A stretch of DNA of 9,174 nt from Niveispirillum sp. (GTDB lineage Bacteria > Pseudomonadota > Alphaproteobacteria > Azospirillales > Azospirillaceae): NCBI GenBank assembly GCA_016463045.1, contig JAEMSB010000142.1, positions 1 to 9,174 on the forward strand. Reading direction: 5' to 3'. The translations under genes were made by a program, and so were the position numbers. The notes beneath the pieces were generated by a model, which saw only the letters and a program-made list of their open reading frames with translations, was not told where the DNA came from and ran no database searches. This document shows positions 1-6,335 of this stretch, one piece after another. Within the stretch, counting starts at the first letter, position 1, and every line of letters starts with the position of its first letter.

Positions 1-37
1 GTTCAGTTCCTTTTGAGCGTGTGAAGAGACCATCATC

Positions 38-943
38 ATGACCGACAGCGTGATCGCCCCCGAGATCATGGACAGTCCGGTGTCGAGCGGCACAGTGCGC
101 GACTATGTTGCGCTGCTGAAACCGCGCGTCATGTCGCTGGTCGTTTTTTCCGGCGTCGCCGGCATGGTGGTGGCCCCTGGTCACCTGCATCCGGTGCTGG
201 CCCTGGTTGCCGTGCTCTGCATCGCGCTGGCCTCTGGTGCCGCTGGCGCCATCAATATGTGGTATGACCGCGATATCGACGCGATGATGGATCGCACGGC
301 CAAGCGGCCGATCCCGCAAGGTCTGGTCCCCGCCGATGAGGCGCTGGCCTTCGGCATCATCCTGACCATCGCCTCCGTTACTTTGATGGGGCTGGCCCTG
401 AACTGGGTTGCCGCCGGCCTGCTGGCCTTGGCGTCGGGCTTCTACATTTTCATTTACACGATGTGGCTGAAGCGGCGGACGCCGCAGAACATCGTCATCG
501 GCGGCGCCGCCGGGGCTTTCCCCCCGATGATCGGCTGGGCTGCGGTGACCGGTGATGTGTCGCTTGCTTCCATCGTGCTGTTCGCCCTGATCTTCTTCTG
601 GACCCCGCCGCATTTCTGGGCGCTGGCCATCTTCCGCAAGCTGGATTACCAGCATGCCGGTGTGCCGATGCTGCCCGTCGTCGCCGGTGAGCGTGAGACG
701 AAGAAGCAGATGCTGATCTACACGTTGATCCTGCTGCCGCTGGCTATCAGCCCCTATTTCCTGGGTATCGGTGGTCTGACCTATCTGGTGGGCTCGACCA
801 TCCTGGGGCTGGCCTTCGTCGCCTATGCCGTCCAGGTGCTGCGCAGCGAGGATCATAAGCCGGCCAAGCGCATGTTTGCTTTTTCCATCCTCTACCTGTT
901 CCTGCTGTTCGCGATTTTAATCGGCGAACATCTGGCGGTTTAA
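38..943 (+). CDS. ctaB: Protoheme IX farnesyltransferase (heme O synthase)
   Basis: This enzyme attaches a farnesyl group to heme B to give heme O, the precursor of heme A for the aa3 oxidase; it acts in the inner membrane. The 301-residue protein is a UbiA-superfamily prenyltransferase with many hydrophobic segments. The Asp-rich prenyl-diphosphate/Mg site NMWYDRDID lies at residues 73-81, followed by DRTAKRP at 85-91. Other family signatures are YTMWLKRRTPQN at 140-151, FFWTPPHFWALAI at 186-198 and the loop DYQHAGVPMLPVV at 203-215. Length is normal for CtaB/CyoE. The ATG at 38 has a modest GAAGAGA ribosome site at 23-29. It is the first complete gene of the oxidase cluster; subunit I/II genes usually lie just upstream, beyond the left edge. 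The next gene begins 16 bases after its stop. Identification is secure; cyoE is the synonym used for bo3 systems. Confidence 0.97.
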   Translation: MTDSVIAPEIMDSPVSSGTVRDYVALLKPRVMSLVVFSGVAGMVVAPGHLHPVLALVAVLCIALASGAAGAINMWYDRDIDAMMDRTAKRPIPQGLVPADEALAFGIILTIASVTLMGLALNWVAAGLLALASGFYIFIYTMWLKRRTPQNIVIGGAAGAFPPMIGWAAVTGDVSLASIVLFALIFFWTPPHFWALAIFRKLDYQHAGVPMLPVVAGERETKKQMLIYTLILLPLAISPYFLGIGGLTYLVGSTILGLAFVAYAVQVLRSEDHKPAKRMFAFSILYLFLLFAILIGEHLAV

Positions 944-959
944 GCGGGGAGGCAGGACA

Positions 960-1127
960 ATGACCGATCAGCAGAACCAGGGCCCGGCCCGTAAGCATGG
1001 CGGCGATACCGAGCAGCATCGCCGGCAGCGCGGTAAGAACCTCGCCGTTCTGGCGGCCCTGTTTGCTTTCGTTGCCATCATTTATGTGGTGGCCATGGTG
1101 CGGATGAGCGGAGGGAATTTCCCATGA
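960..1127 (+). CDS. Small CoxF-like cytochrome oxidase assembly protein (55 aa)
   Basis: This short ORF encodes 55 residues (MTDQQNQGPA... to ...RMSGGNFP). A polar, basic N-terminal part (residues 1-27, including RRQRGK) is followed by one hydrophobic segment at about 28-47 (NLAVLAALFAFVAIIYVVAM), so a single-pass inner-membrane protein with cytoplasmic N-terminus is expected. A strong ribosome site GGGGAGG at 946-952 lies 7 bases before the ATG. The stop overlaps the ctaG start as ATGA (1124-1127), which implies translational coupling. In alphaproteobacteria a small single-TM protein, often annotated CoxF, sits at exactly this place between ctaB and ctaG; that position and topology are the basis of the call. 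Its molecular role is not established here. The ORF is easily missed because of its size, but the ribosome site, codon pattern and overlap all support it. Confidence 0.85.
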   Translation: MTDQQNQGPARKHGGDTEQHRRQRGKNLAVLAALFAFVAIIYVVAMVRMSGGNFP

Positions 1128-1816
1128 GCCCAGAGCCCAACAGTCAGACCAATCTTGGTCAGCGCAACACGCGTACGGCCGTGAAACTCGGCGTTGTCGT
1201 CGCCGGCATGGTCGGCCTGTCTTTTGCCTCGGTCCCGCTTTATGACCTGTTCTGCCGGGTCACTGGTTTTGGTGGCACGACGATGGTGGCCCAGAAGGCG
1301 CCCGACAAGGCGCTGGAGCGGGTGGTCACGGTGCGGTTCAATGCCGACGTGAACAATTCCATCAATTGGGATTTCAAGCCCGACACGCATGCGGTTGATG
1401 TGCATGTGGGAGAGGCAATGACCATCGCCTATCGGGCAAAGAACCTGGAAGATCGCGCCGTTATCGGCACCGCGACCTATAATGTCACGCCGGAGAAGGC
1501 GGGGCAGTATTTCAATAAGATTCAGTGCTTCTGCTTTACCGAGCAGAAGCTGGAACCCGGACAGTCGATCGACATGCCGGTCAATTTCTATGTCGATCCG
1601 GCCATGGCCGACGATCCGGAAATGGCCGATGTGAAGACCATCACGCTGTCCTACACTTTCTTCCGCGCCGCCGATCAGAGCGCTGCGTTGCCGACACCGG
1701 GGAAGGGTGCGGCAGCCGGACCACTGGACGGCGCGGATGGGAAGGATTACCAAGGGAATGCCCAAGGTTCGGTGGATAAACCGACCCCCGGTGCTGCCCC
1801 GGGGAGCAGGTCGTAA
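1124..1816 (+). CDS. ctaG: Cytochrome c oxidase assembly protein CtaG (Cox11 family)
   Basis: Cox11/CtaG delivers copper to the CuB centre of oxidase subunit I. The protein has a short cytoplasmic N-terminus, one membrane anchor at about residues 19-41, and a periplasmic domain. Family hallmarks are VPLYDLFCRVTGFGGTT with Cys44 just after the anchor, and the copper-binding CFCF motif at 135-138 (Cys135 and Cys137) followed by TEQ. The beta-sandwich ends around the typical LSYTFFRA at about 175-182. Residues from about 183 to 230 form an extra Gly/Ala/Pro/Asp-rich tail with no expected fold, making this 230-residue protein longer than the roughly 190-200 residues usual in the family. The start overlaps the upstream small gene (ATGA), so translation is probably coupled. 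The gap to ctaE is 58 bases. Confidence 0.96.
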   Translation: MSPEPNSQTNLGQRNTRTAVKLGVVVAGMVGLSFASVPLYDLFCRVTGFGGTTMVAQKAPDKALERVVTVRFNADVNNSINWDFKPDTHAVDVHVGEAMTIAYRAKNLEDRAVIGTATYNVTPEKAGQYFNKIQCFCFTEQKLEPGQSIDMPVNFYVDPAMADDPEMADVKTITLSYTFFRAADQSAALPTPGKGAAAGPLDGADGKDYQGNAQGSVDKPTPGAAPGSRS

Positions 1817-1874
1817 GGCCTGTGCCCATAAGTCACGTATGATCCAAAGTTCCTTGGTTTGAGGGAAAAGAGAG

Positions 1875-2744
1875 ATGGCTGACGTCAACGCCCATATCGG
1901 TGGCGGCAATACCGGGGATGGCATTCCGCAGCCCTACCACCTGGTCAATCCGAGCCCCTGGCCGCTGCTGAGTTCCTTTGCCGCTGGCCTGCTGGCCACG
2001 GGTCTGGTGATGAAGTTCCACGGCCATGGCTGGTACCTGCTGGCTGCCGGTCTGCTGGCCGTGCTGGCCTGCATGTATGGCTGGTGGCGCGATATCGTGA
2101 AGGAATCGGTGGTCGAGAAGGCCCATTCCCCCGTCGTGAAGATCGGCCTGCGCTACGGCATGTCGCTGTTCATCGCATCGGAAGTGATGTTCTTCTCGGC
2201 CTTCTTCTGGGCCTTCTTCGACGCGTCGATCTTCCATAACGAAGCGATCCAGTATGCCCGCGTCGAGGCGAATGGCGGCGTGTGGCCGCCGAAGGGCACC
2301 GTTCCCTTCAACCCGTTCGACCTGCCGTTCCTGATGACCGTCATCCTGCTGCTGTCCGGCACCACCGTGACCTGGGCACACCATGCGATGGTGGAAGGCA
2401 AGATGCAGGAAGCCGCCAAGGCCCTGGGTATCACCGTCCTGCTGGGCGTGATCTTCTCCGGCTTCCAGGTCTATGAGTACAGCCATGCCGCTTTCGGCTT
2501 CGGCGCCAACGTCTATTCCTCGGCCTTCTTCATGGCGACCGGCTTCCACGGTTTCCACGTGCTGATCGGCACGATCTTCCTGGCCGTCTGCTATTTCCGC
2601 ACCAAGAAGGGCCACTTCACCGCCGAAAGCCATTTCGGTTTTGAAGCTGCCGCCTGGTACTGGCACTTCGTGGACGTGGTCTGGCTGTTCCTGTTCATCT
2701 CCATCTATTGGTGGGGTGCTGGCGGGGCCTGGGTCGCCCACTGA
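1875..2744 (+). CDS. ctaE: Cytochrome c oxidase subunit III
   Basis: This is subunit III of the aa3-type cytochrome c oxidase, an inner-membrane core subunit that stabilises the catalytic subunit I. The 289-residue protein has the classic seven-helix pattern. Recognisable family stretches are YHLVNPSPWPLL at 21-32, GWWRDIVKE at 69-77, GLRYGMSLFIASEVMFF at 91-107 with the conserved membrane Glu103, SGTTVTWAHHA at 161-171, FFMATGFHGFHVLIGTIFL at 218-236 and HFGFEAAAWYWHFVDVVWLF at 243-262. The ATG at 1875 is preceded by GAGGG at 1861-1865, 9 bases away. Placement after ctaG and before the DUF983 and surf1 genes is the usual alphaproteobacterial order. The 58-base gap before it holds no promoter I can defend. 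Synonym coxC. Confidence 0.97.
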   Translation: MADVNAHIGGGNTGDGIPQPYHLVNPSPWPLLSSFAAGLLATGLVMKFHGHGWYLLAAGLLAVLACMYGWWRDIVKESVVEKAHSPVVKIGLRYGMSLFIASEVMFFSAFFWAFFDASIFHNEAIQYARVEANGGVWPPKGTVPFNPFDLPFLMTVILLLSGTTVTWAHHAMVEGKMQEAAKALGITVLLGVIFSGFQVYEYSHAAFGFGANVYSSAFFMATGFHGFHVLIGTIFLAVCYFRTKKGHFTAESHFGFEAAAWYWHFVDVVWLFLFISIYWWGAGGAWVAH

Positions 2745-2747
2745 TCC

Positions 2748-2765
2748 GGGGCGGGGTTTTCCCCG
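2748..2765 (+). promoter_or_regulatory. Hairpin and G-rich ribosome site at the DUF983 gene start
   Basis: A perfect 5-bp inverted repeat CGGGG-TTTT-CCCCG (2752-2765) starts 8 bases after the ctaE stop and closes on the first G of the GTG start codon. The G runs at 2748-2751 and 2753-2756 are the only candidate ribosome site, and they can pair with CCCC at 2761-2764. A ribosome finishing ctaE would reach into this element, so it may couple translation of the two genes. The palindrome is seen directly; the role is inferred. Confidence 0.35.
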
Positions 2766-3148
2766 TGACGGAGACGCCATCCTCCCTGCTCAGCGTGGGT
2801 TTGCGGTGCCGCTGCCCACGCTGCGGCCAGGGTGCCCTGTTCAAGGGCTTCATGCGGGTCGTCGATCGCTGTCCGGTATGTGGCCTTGATGTGGCCGCCG
2901 CCGACAGCGGGGACGGCCCGGCTGTTTTTCTGATCTTCATCCTGGGCTTCACGCTGGTCCCTGCCGCCTTGATCTTCGCTTTGAAGGTCGATTGGCCGCT
3001 TTGGGTCCTGCTGCTGCTCTGGGGTCCGATCATCATTGGCGCCACGCTGGGCCTCATGCGTCCGGCCAAGGCGCTGACCATTGCCGCCCAGTATCGTTAT
3101 CGCCGGGATCAGTTCGGCGAGGATCAGGATGAGGGCGGGGAGGGCTGA
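2765..3148 (+). CDS. DUF983 zinc-ribbon membrane protein
   Basis: The predicted 127-residue protein belongs to DUF983, a family repeatedly found beside cytochrome oxidase assembly genes in alphaproteobacteria; its biochemical function is unknown. The N-terminal part carries two CPxC knuckles, CPRCG (Cys17, Cys20) and CPVCG (Cys36, Cys39), typical of a zinc ribbon, with GALFKGFMRVVDRC between them as in other members. Two membrane segments follow at about 53-73 and 77-98, and the tail is short and charged. I choose the GTG at 2765 because DUF983 proteins begin shortly before the first CPxC and the product then has family length. An in-frame ATG at 2708 would add 19 residues and overlap ctaE by 37 bases. 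The stop is 5 bases before surf1, so the gene is clearly inside the operon. A metal-handling or oxidase-assembly role is inference from context. Confidence 0.9.
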   Translation: MTETPSSLLSVGLRCRCPRCGQGALFKGFMRVVDRCPVCGLDVAAADSGDGPAVFLIFILGFTLVPAALIFALKVDWPLWVLLLLWGPIIIGATLGLMRPAKALTIAAQYRYRRDQFGEDQDEGGEG

Positions 3149-3153
3149 AACCC

Positions 3154-3894
3154 ATGTCCGCCATCGCCCGACGTCAATTCCGACCGCGCCTGATCCCCTC
3201 CATCGCCGCCTTCATCGCGCTCGCCATCCTTCTGGGTCTGGGCACCTGGCAGGTGGAGCGGCTGGGCTGGAAAACCGATCTGATCCAGCGGGTCGAGGCT
3301 GGGCTGGCCGCAGATCCAGTGGAACTGCCGGCCAGTATCGAAAAGCCCGCCGATTGGGACTATGTCCGCGTCCGGGTCACAGGGCGCTTTCTGCATGACA
3401 AAGAGGCCACTATCGGCCCCCGCCTTTATCCCCGTCCTGATGGTCGGCAGGAACAGGGTGTGCATATCCTGACGCCACTGGTTCGGGATGATGGCGCTGG
3501 TGTCGTCCTGATTGACCGTGGCTGGGTGCCGCTGGACAAGCGTGATCCGGCCACCCGCGCGCCGGGGCAGGTGGAAGGCAGCGTCACCATCAGCGCCATT
3601 GCCCGTGTGCCGCAGGATCGGGTCTTCATGCAGCCCGATAATGACACAGCATCCCGCACCTTTTTCTGGCTGGATATGCAGGCATTGGCCAGTATCGCCG
3701 GGGTGGAGCGACTGGCACCATTGGTCCTGCAGGCTGATGCCACCGCCAACCCTGGCGGTTTGCCCATCGGCGGGCGTACGATTGTCGCCTTGAAGAATGA
3801 CCATCTCTCTTACGCGCTGACCTGGTACGGGCTGGCCCTGACCCTGATCGGTGTGTTCATCGCCGCCAGTTTCCGCCGCCGGGAAGAACCATGA
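3154..3894 (+). CDS. surf1: SURF1 family cytochrome oxidase biogenesis protein
   Basis: SURF1 (Shy1) proteins assist insertion of heme a into oxidase subunit I. The 246-residue protein shows the family layout of two terminal membrane helices (about 12-29 and 220-237) flanking a periplasmic domain. Diagnostic motifs are GLGTWQVERLGWK at 28-40, DYVRVRVTGRF at 69-79, GVHILTPLV at 102-110, the signature DRGWVP at 121-126, and NDHLSYALTWYGLALTLIG at 215-233. The ATG at 3154 is preceded by GGGGAGGG at 3137-3144, 9 bases upstream, which lies inside the end of the DUF983 gene. The stop overlaps the next gene by ATGA (3891-3894). It completes the oxidase assembly set that starts at ctaB. Length and motifs are normal. 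Confidence 0.96.
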   Translation: MSAIARRQFRPRLIPSIAAFIALAILLGLGTWQVERLGWKTDLIQRVEAGLAADPVELPASIEKPADWDYVRVRVTGRFLHDKEATIGPRLYPRPDGRQEQGVHILTPLVRDDGAGVVLIDRGWVPLDKRDPATRAPGQVEGSVTISAIARVPQDRVFMQPDNDTASRTFFWLDMQALASIAGVERLAPLVLQADATANPGGLPIGGRTIVALKNDHLSYALTWYGLALTLIGVFIAASFRRREEP

Positions 3895-5375
3895 CCCTGT
3901 CCGCCTATGCCGCCCTGGAAAAGCATTTTGCCCGCCGCGCGGGGTTGCAGGGGGCCTTGGGCATCTTGAACTGGGACAGCCGGACCATGATGCCGGCGGC
4001 GGCCTCTCCGGCCCGCGCCGAACAGGTGGCGGCATTGGAGGGTGCCATCCATGGGGCGCTGATGGACCCCGCCGTGGCCGACTGGCTGGACCGTGCCGAA
4101 TCCGATGCCACTCAACTGGATGACTGGCAGCGTGCCAATCTGGCGGAGATGCGGCGGGAGCATCTTCTGGCCACCGCCGTGCCCGCCGATCTGGTGGAAG
4201 CCAACGCCCGCGATGCCGCCCGGTGTGAGATGGTCTGGCGGACAGCCAAGGCGGAGAATGATTTCGACCTGTTGCTGCCGCATCTGCAAAAGGTGCTGAA
4301 CCATCAGCGGGGGATCGCGGCGGCCAATGCGGCCGTGCTGAATTGCGGCCTCTATGACGCGCTGCATGAGCTGTATGAACCCGGCAGCCGTGTGGCAGAG
4401 TACGGCCCCGTCTTTGACGATTATGCCGCCTTCCTGCCGGGTTTCCTGGCAGAGGTTGAGGCGGTACAAGCGCGTGAGCCAAAGGCGGAGCCGTTCGAAG
4501 GGCCGTTCCCGGTGGAGGCGCAGCGGGCATTGGTGCAGTGTCTGGCCGGCATCCTGGGCTTTCAGGGACGGGTGGATCAGTCGCTGCACGCGTTTTGCGG
4601 CGGGGCCACGGGCGATGTGCGCATCACCACCCGCCTAGACCCCGATAACTTCTTCAAATCGCTGAAATCCGGCCTGCATGAGGCGGGGCACGCGCTGTAT
4701 GAAATGGGCCGCCCGGCGGCCTGGACATCGCAGCCTGTGGGGCAGGCCCGCGGTCTGGGCGTGCATGAAAGCCAGAGCCTGACCTTTGACATGCAGGTGG
4801 GTCGCCATCCGCGCTTCCTGGAGTGGCTGGCCCCGCGACTGGCCGAGGCATTCGGGCGGGAGGGGGATGCCTGGTCGGCGGAAAACCTGCGCCGCCGCTT
4901 CCGCCGCGTGGACCGCACCTTCATCCGCGTCGATGCGGATGAGGTCACCTATCCCGCCCATGTCATCCTGCGCTGGCGTCTGGAACAGGCGCTGATCGAG
5001 GGACGGATGGAGTTGGTGGATCTGCCCGATGCCTGGAACCAAGGCATGCGCGACCTGCTGGGCATCACGCCGCCCGATCTGGCGCACGGGTGTTTGCAGG
5101 ATATCCATTGGCCCAGCGGGGCCTGGGGCTATTTCCCCACCTATACGCTGGGCGCCATGATGGCGGCACAGCTGTTCCAGGCGGCATCAGCAGCCATCCC
5201 TGACTTGGCCGATCAGATCGGGCGCGGGGAATTCCGCGATCTTGTGGGCTGGTTGGGGGAGAATGTCCATCGCTGGGGCCGGTATCTGTCGGCCCGCGAC
5301 ATCCTGATCCGGGCCACGGGCAAGCCGCTGGATGCTGGCATCTTCAAGGCGCATCTGCGGGCGCGGTATCTTTGA
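3891..5375 (+). CDS. M32 family metallocarboxypeptidase
   Basis: This is a zinc-dependent carboxypeptidase of the Taq/Pfu type (peptidase family M32), which removes C-terminal residues from peptides in the cytoplasm; no signal peptide is seen. At 494 residues it has family length. Motifs in order: HAF at 233-235 in the place of the usual HPF, DVRIT at 242-246 (DxRxT), HEAGH at 263-267 (HExxH; zinc ligands His263 and His267, catalytic Glu264), HESQS at 292-296 with Glu293 as third zinc ligand (26 residues after the second His, the known spacing), IRVDAD at 345-350 and GCLQDIHW at 400-407. All metal and catalytic residues are present, so the enzyme should be active. Its ATG overlaps the surf1 stop by 4 bases, indicating co-translation with the oxidase operon. 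A functional tie to oxidase biogenesis is not established. It converges on yaiI 16 bases downstream. Confidence 0.95.
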   Translation: MTLSAYAALEKHFARRAGLQGALGILNWDSRTMMPAAASPARAEQVAALEGAIHGALMDPAVADWLDRAESDATQLDDWQRANLAEMRREHLLATAVPADLVEANARDAARCEMVWRTAKAENDFDLLLPHLQKVLNHQRGIAAANAAVLNCGLYDALHELYEPGSRVAEYGPVFDDYAAFLPGFLAEVEAVQAREPKAEPFEGPFPVEAQRALVQCLAGILGFQGRVDQSLHAFCGGATGDVRITTRLDPDNFFKSLKSGLHEAGHALYEMGRPAAWTSQPVGQARGLGVHESQSLTFDMQVGRHPRFLEWLAPRLAEAFGREGDAWSAENLRRRFRRVDRTFIRVDADEVTYPAHVILRWRLEQALIEGRMELVDLPDAWNQGMRDLLGITPPDLAHGCLQDIHWPSGAWGYFPTYTLGAMMAAQLFQAASAAIPDLADQIGRGEFRDLVGWLGENVHRWGRYLSARDILIRATGKPLDAGIFKAHLRARYL

Positions 5376-5380
5376 AAGGT

Positions 5381-5405
5381 AGCGGGGTGCGTTACCGTCC
5401 CCGCT
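5381..5405. terminator. Inverted repeat between convergent M32 and yaiI genes
   Basis: AGCGGGG (5381-5387) pairs with CCCCGCT (5399-5405) across an 11-base loop, giving a 7-bp GC-rich stem that straddles the yaiI stop codon and lies just after the carboxypeptidase stop. It is in the right place for a shared bidirectional terminator, but there is no T tract on either side, so the call is tentative. A second pairing, GGTA (5378-5381) with TACC (5393-5396), interleaves with it. Confidence 0.3.
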
Positions 5406-5844
5406 TCACTTCGTTGGCCATCTTGTCCAGTTCCTGAAGGAACTTGCTCTTGTCGGCCTTGGTCATGGGGGCGTTGCCGCCCTGGACCACGCCCATATCG
5501 CGCAGATCCTGCATCAGGGCGCGGCTGGCCAGTGCCGAGCCGATATTGGCAGCGGTAAAGGGGCGACCATTATTGCCCAGCACCTTGGCACCCGCATCCA
5601 GGCAGCGCTTGGCCAGCTGGATATCGGCGGTCACCACGATGTCGCCGGCCCCGCAATGTTCCGCGATCCAGTTATCAGCGGCATCGAACCCGTCGGACAC
5701 GACGACCATCCGCACCAACCCGCCCGGCGGGACGCGCAGCGGACCGTTGGCCACCAGATGCACCGGCATCCCGTAACGTTCGGCGACGCGGAACGTCTCC
5801 TCCTTCATGGGGCAGGCATCGGCATCGACATAGATTTCTTGCAT
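5392..5844 (-). CDS. yaiI: UPF0178 (DUF188) protein YaiI
   Basis: The 150-residue protein is a YaiI/YqxD-type UPF0178 member. These proteins are related in fold to PIN/NYN-like nucleases, but no reaction has been firmly assigned. Family features are the N-terminal IYVDADACP with two acidic residues (Asp7, Asp9), LVANGPLRVP at about 30-39, SDGFDAADNWIAEH at 50-63, GDIVVTADIQLAKRCLDAGA at 67-86 and RALMQDLRDMG at about 108-118. The start is well supported: AAGGAA on the minus strand (5852-5857) lies 7 bases from the ATG. The gene has its own sigma70-like promoter just upstream and is divergent from the YkgJ-type gene. The C-terminal tail (KADKSKFLQELDKMANEVKRGR region) is typical and complete. 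Confidence 0.94.
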   Translation of the reverse strand: MQEIYVDADACPMKEETFRVAERYGMPVHLVANGPLRVPPGGLVRMVVVSDGFDAADNWIAEHCGAGDIVVTADIQLAKRCLDAGAKVLGNNGRPFTAANIGSALASRALMQDLRDMGVVQGGNAPMTKADKSKFLQELDKMANEVKRGR

Positions 5845-5870
5845 GAGTGCGTTCCTTGGCTTCTGTCGGC

Positions 5871-5898
5871 TTTATAGCAGAGGGCAAACCCTTGCCAA
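5871..5898 (-). promoter_or_regulatory. Sigma70-like promoter for yaiI
   Basis: On the minus strand TTGGCA (plus coordinates 5893-5898) and TATAAA (5871-5876) are separated by 16 bases. Each matches its consensus hexamer at five of six positions. Predicted transcription start is near 5864, about 20 bases before the yaiI ATG, leaving room for the AAGGAA ribosome site. The spacer and -35 hexamer contain the inverted repeat GGCAA-ACCC-TTGCC (5883-5896). Consensus matching is by eye. Confidence 0.5.
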
Positions 5899-5936
5899 GC
5901 GGGCCGGCGTCGGTCACAAACCGGGACACCCCTTTC

Positions 5937-6266
5937 ATGGCGGCATCCTTGGACCAGCAACCAGACCCACCCCCTTTTGCCTGTCAGGAATGCGGGGCCT
6001 GCTGTGCCTATGCCGCCGACTGGCCGCGATTCTCGCTGGAGGACGATGCCGACATTGCCCGCATCCCGGAGGCGATGGTGGCGCCAGATGGGTCAGGCAT
6101 GCGCTGGACTGGGGAACGTTGTGCCGCCCTGTCCGGCACGGTGGGGGAGCATGTGGCCTGTACCATCTATGCCGACCGGCCCATTGTCTGTCACGATTGC
6201 GTGGCGGGCGACGAGGCCTGTCTTATGGCGCGCGAACGGCATGGAATGTCGATCACCCAGCCATGA
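5937..6266 (+). CDS. YkgJ-type cysteine-cluster protein (putative metal binding)
   Basis: A 109-residue cysteine-rich protein of the YkgJ/YcgN type (the family described as putative zinc- or iron-chelating). The cysteine pattern is the evidence: CQECGACC at 16-23 (Cys16, Cys19, Cys22, Cys23), then Cys62, Cys75 in the stretch CTIYADRPIVC, Cys85, Cys88 and Cys95. CxxCxxCC near the N-terminus and C-x-IY-xx-RP-xx-C near the C-terminus are characteristic. No signal peptide or membrane segment is visible. I choose the ATG at 5937 because family members start just before the first cysteine cluster. The reading frame stays open upstream to a GTG at 5847, but that would run through the yaiI promoter region. 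The ribosome site for 5937 is weak. The metal bound and the role are unknown. The gene is divergent from yaiI and 57-69 bases upstream of the phosphodiesterase gene. Confidence 0.85.
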   Translation: MAASLDQQPDPPPFACQECGACCAYAADWPRFSLEDDADIARIPEAMVAPDGSGMRWTGERCAALSGTVGEHVACTIYADRPIVCHDCVAGDEACLMARERHGMSITQP

Positions 6267-6335
6267 ACTCCCTGCCATGAAACCGTAACGCATCCGCCCT
6301 ATGGTCCGTAGCAGACCGAAAGAATGGATGCCGAT

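Noticed and set aside
3..41. Open frame from the left edge ending in TGA that overlaps the ctaB ATG as ATGA
   Set aside because: Only 12 codons are visible and they do not resemble the C-terminus of an oxidase subunit. Nothing allows a call of an upstream gene end.
1838..1843. TATGAT resembling a -10 box before ctaE
   Set aside because: No acceptable -35 hexamer lies 16-18 bases upstream, and the gene fits the operon, so an internal promoter is not supported.
2708..2764. Longer start (ATG at 2708) for the DUF983 gene
   Set aside because: It would overlap ctaE by 37 bases within its highly conserved end and add 19 residues not expected in the family. The GTG at 2765 gives family length.
1833..2780. 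Antisense open frame of about 315 codons covering ctaE
   Set aside because: ctaE on the plus strand is unmistakable. The antisense product is His/Gln/Gly-rich without domain features, as expected of a shadow.
3124..4530. Long open frame (about 468 codons) on the minus strand across surf1 and the M32 gene
   Set aside because: The plus strand encodes two proteins with intact family motifs here. The antisense frame gives Pro/Arg/His-rich sequence typical of GC-rich shadow frames and matches no family I know.
5847..5936. Upstream extension of the YkgJ-type gene to a GTG at 5847
   Set aside because: It would run through the yaiI promoter and ribosome-site region, and the added 30 residues have no counterpart in the usual family architecture.
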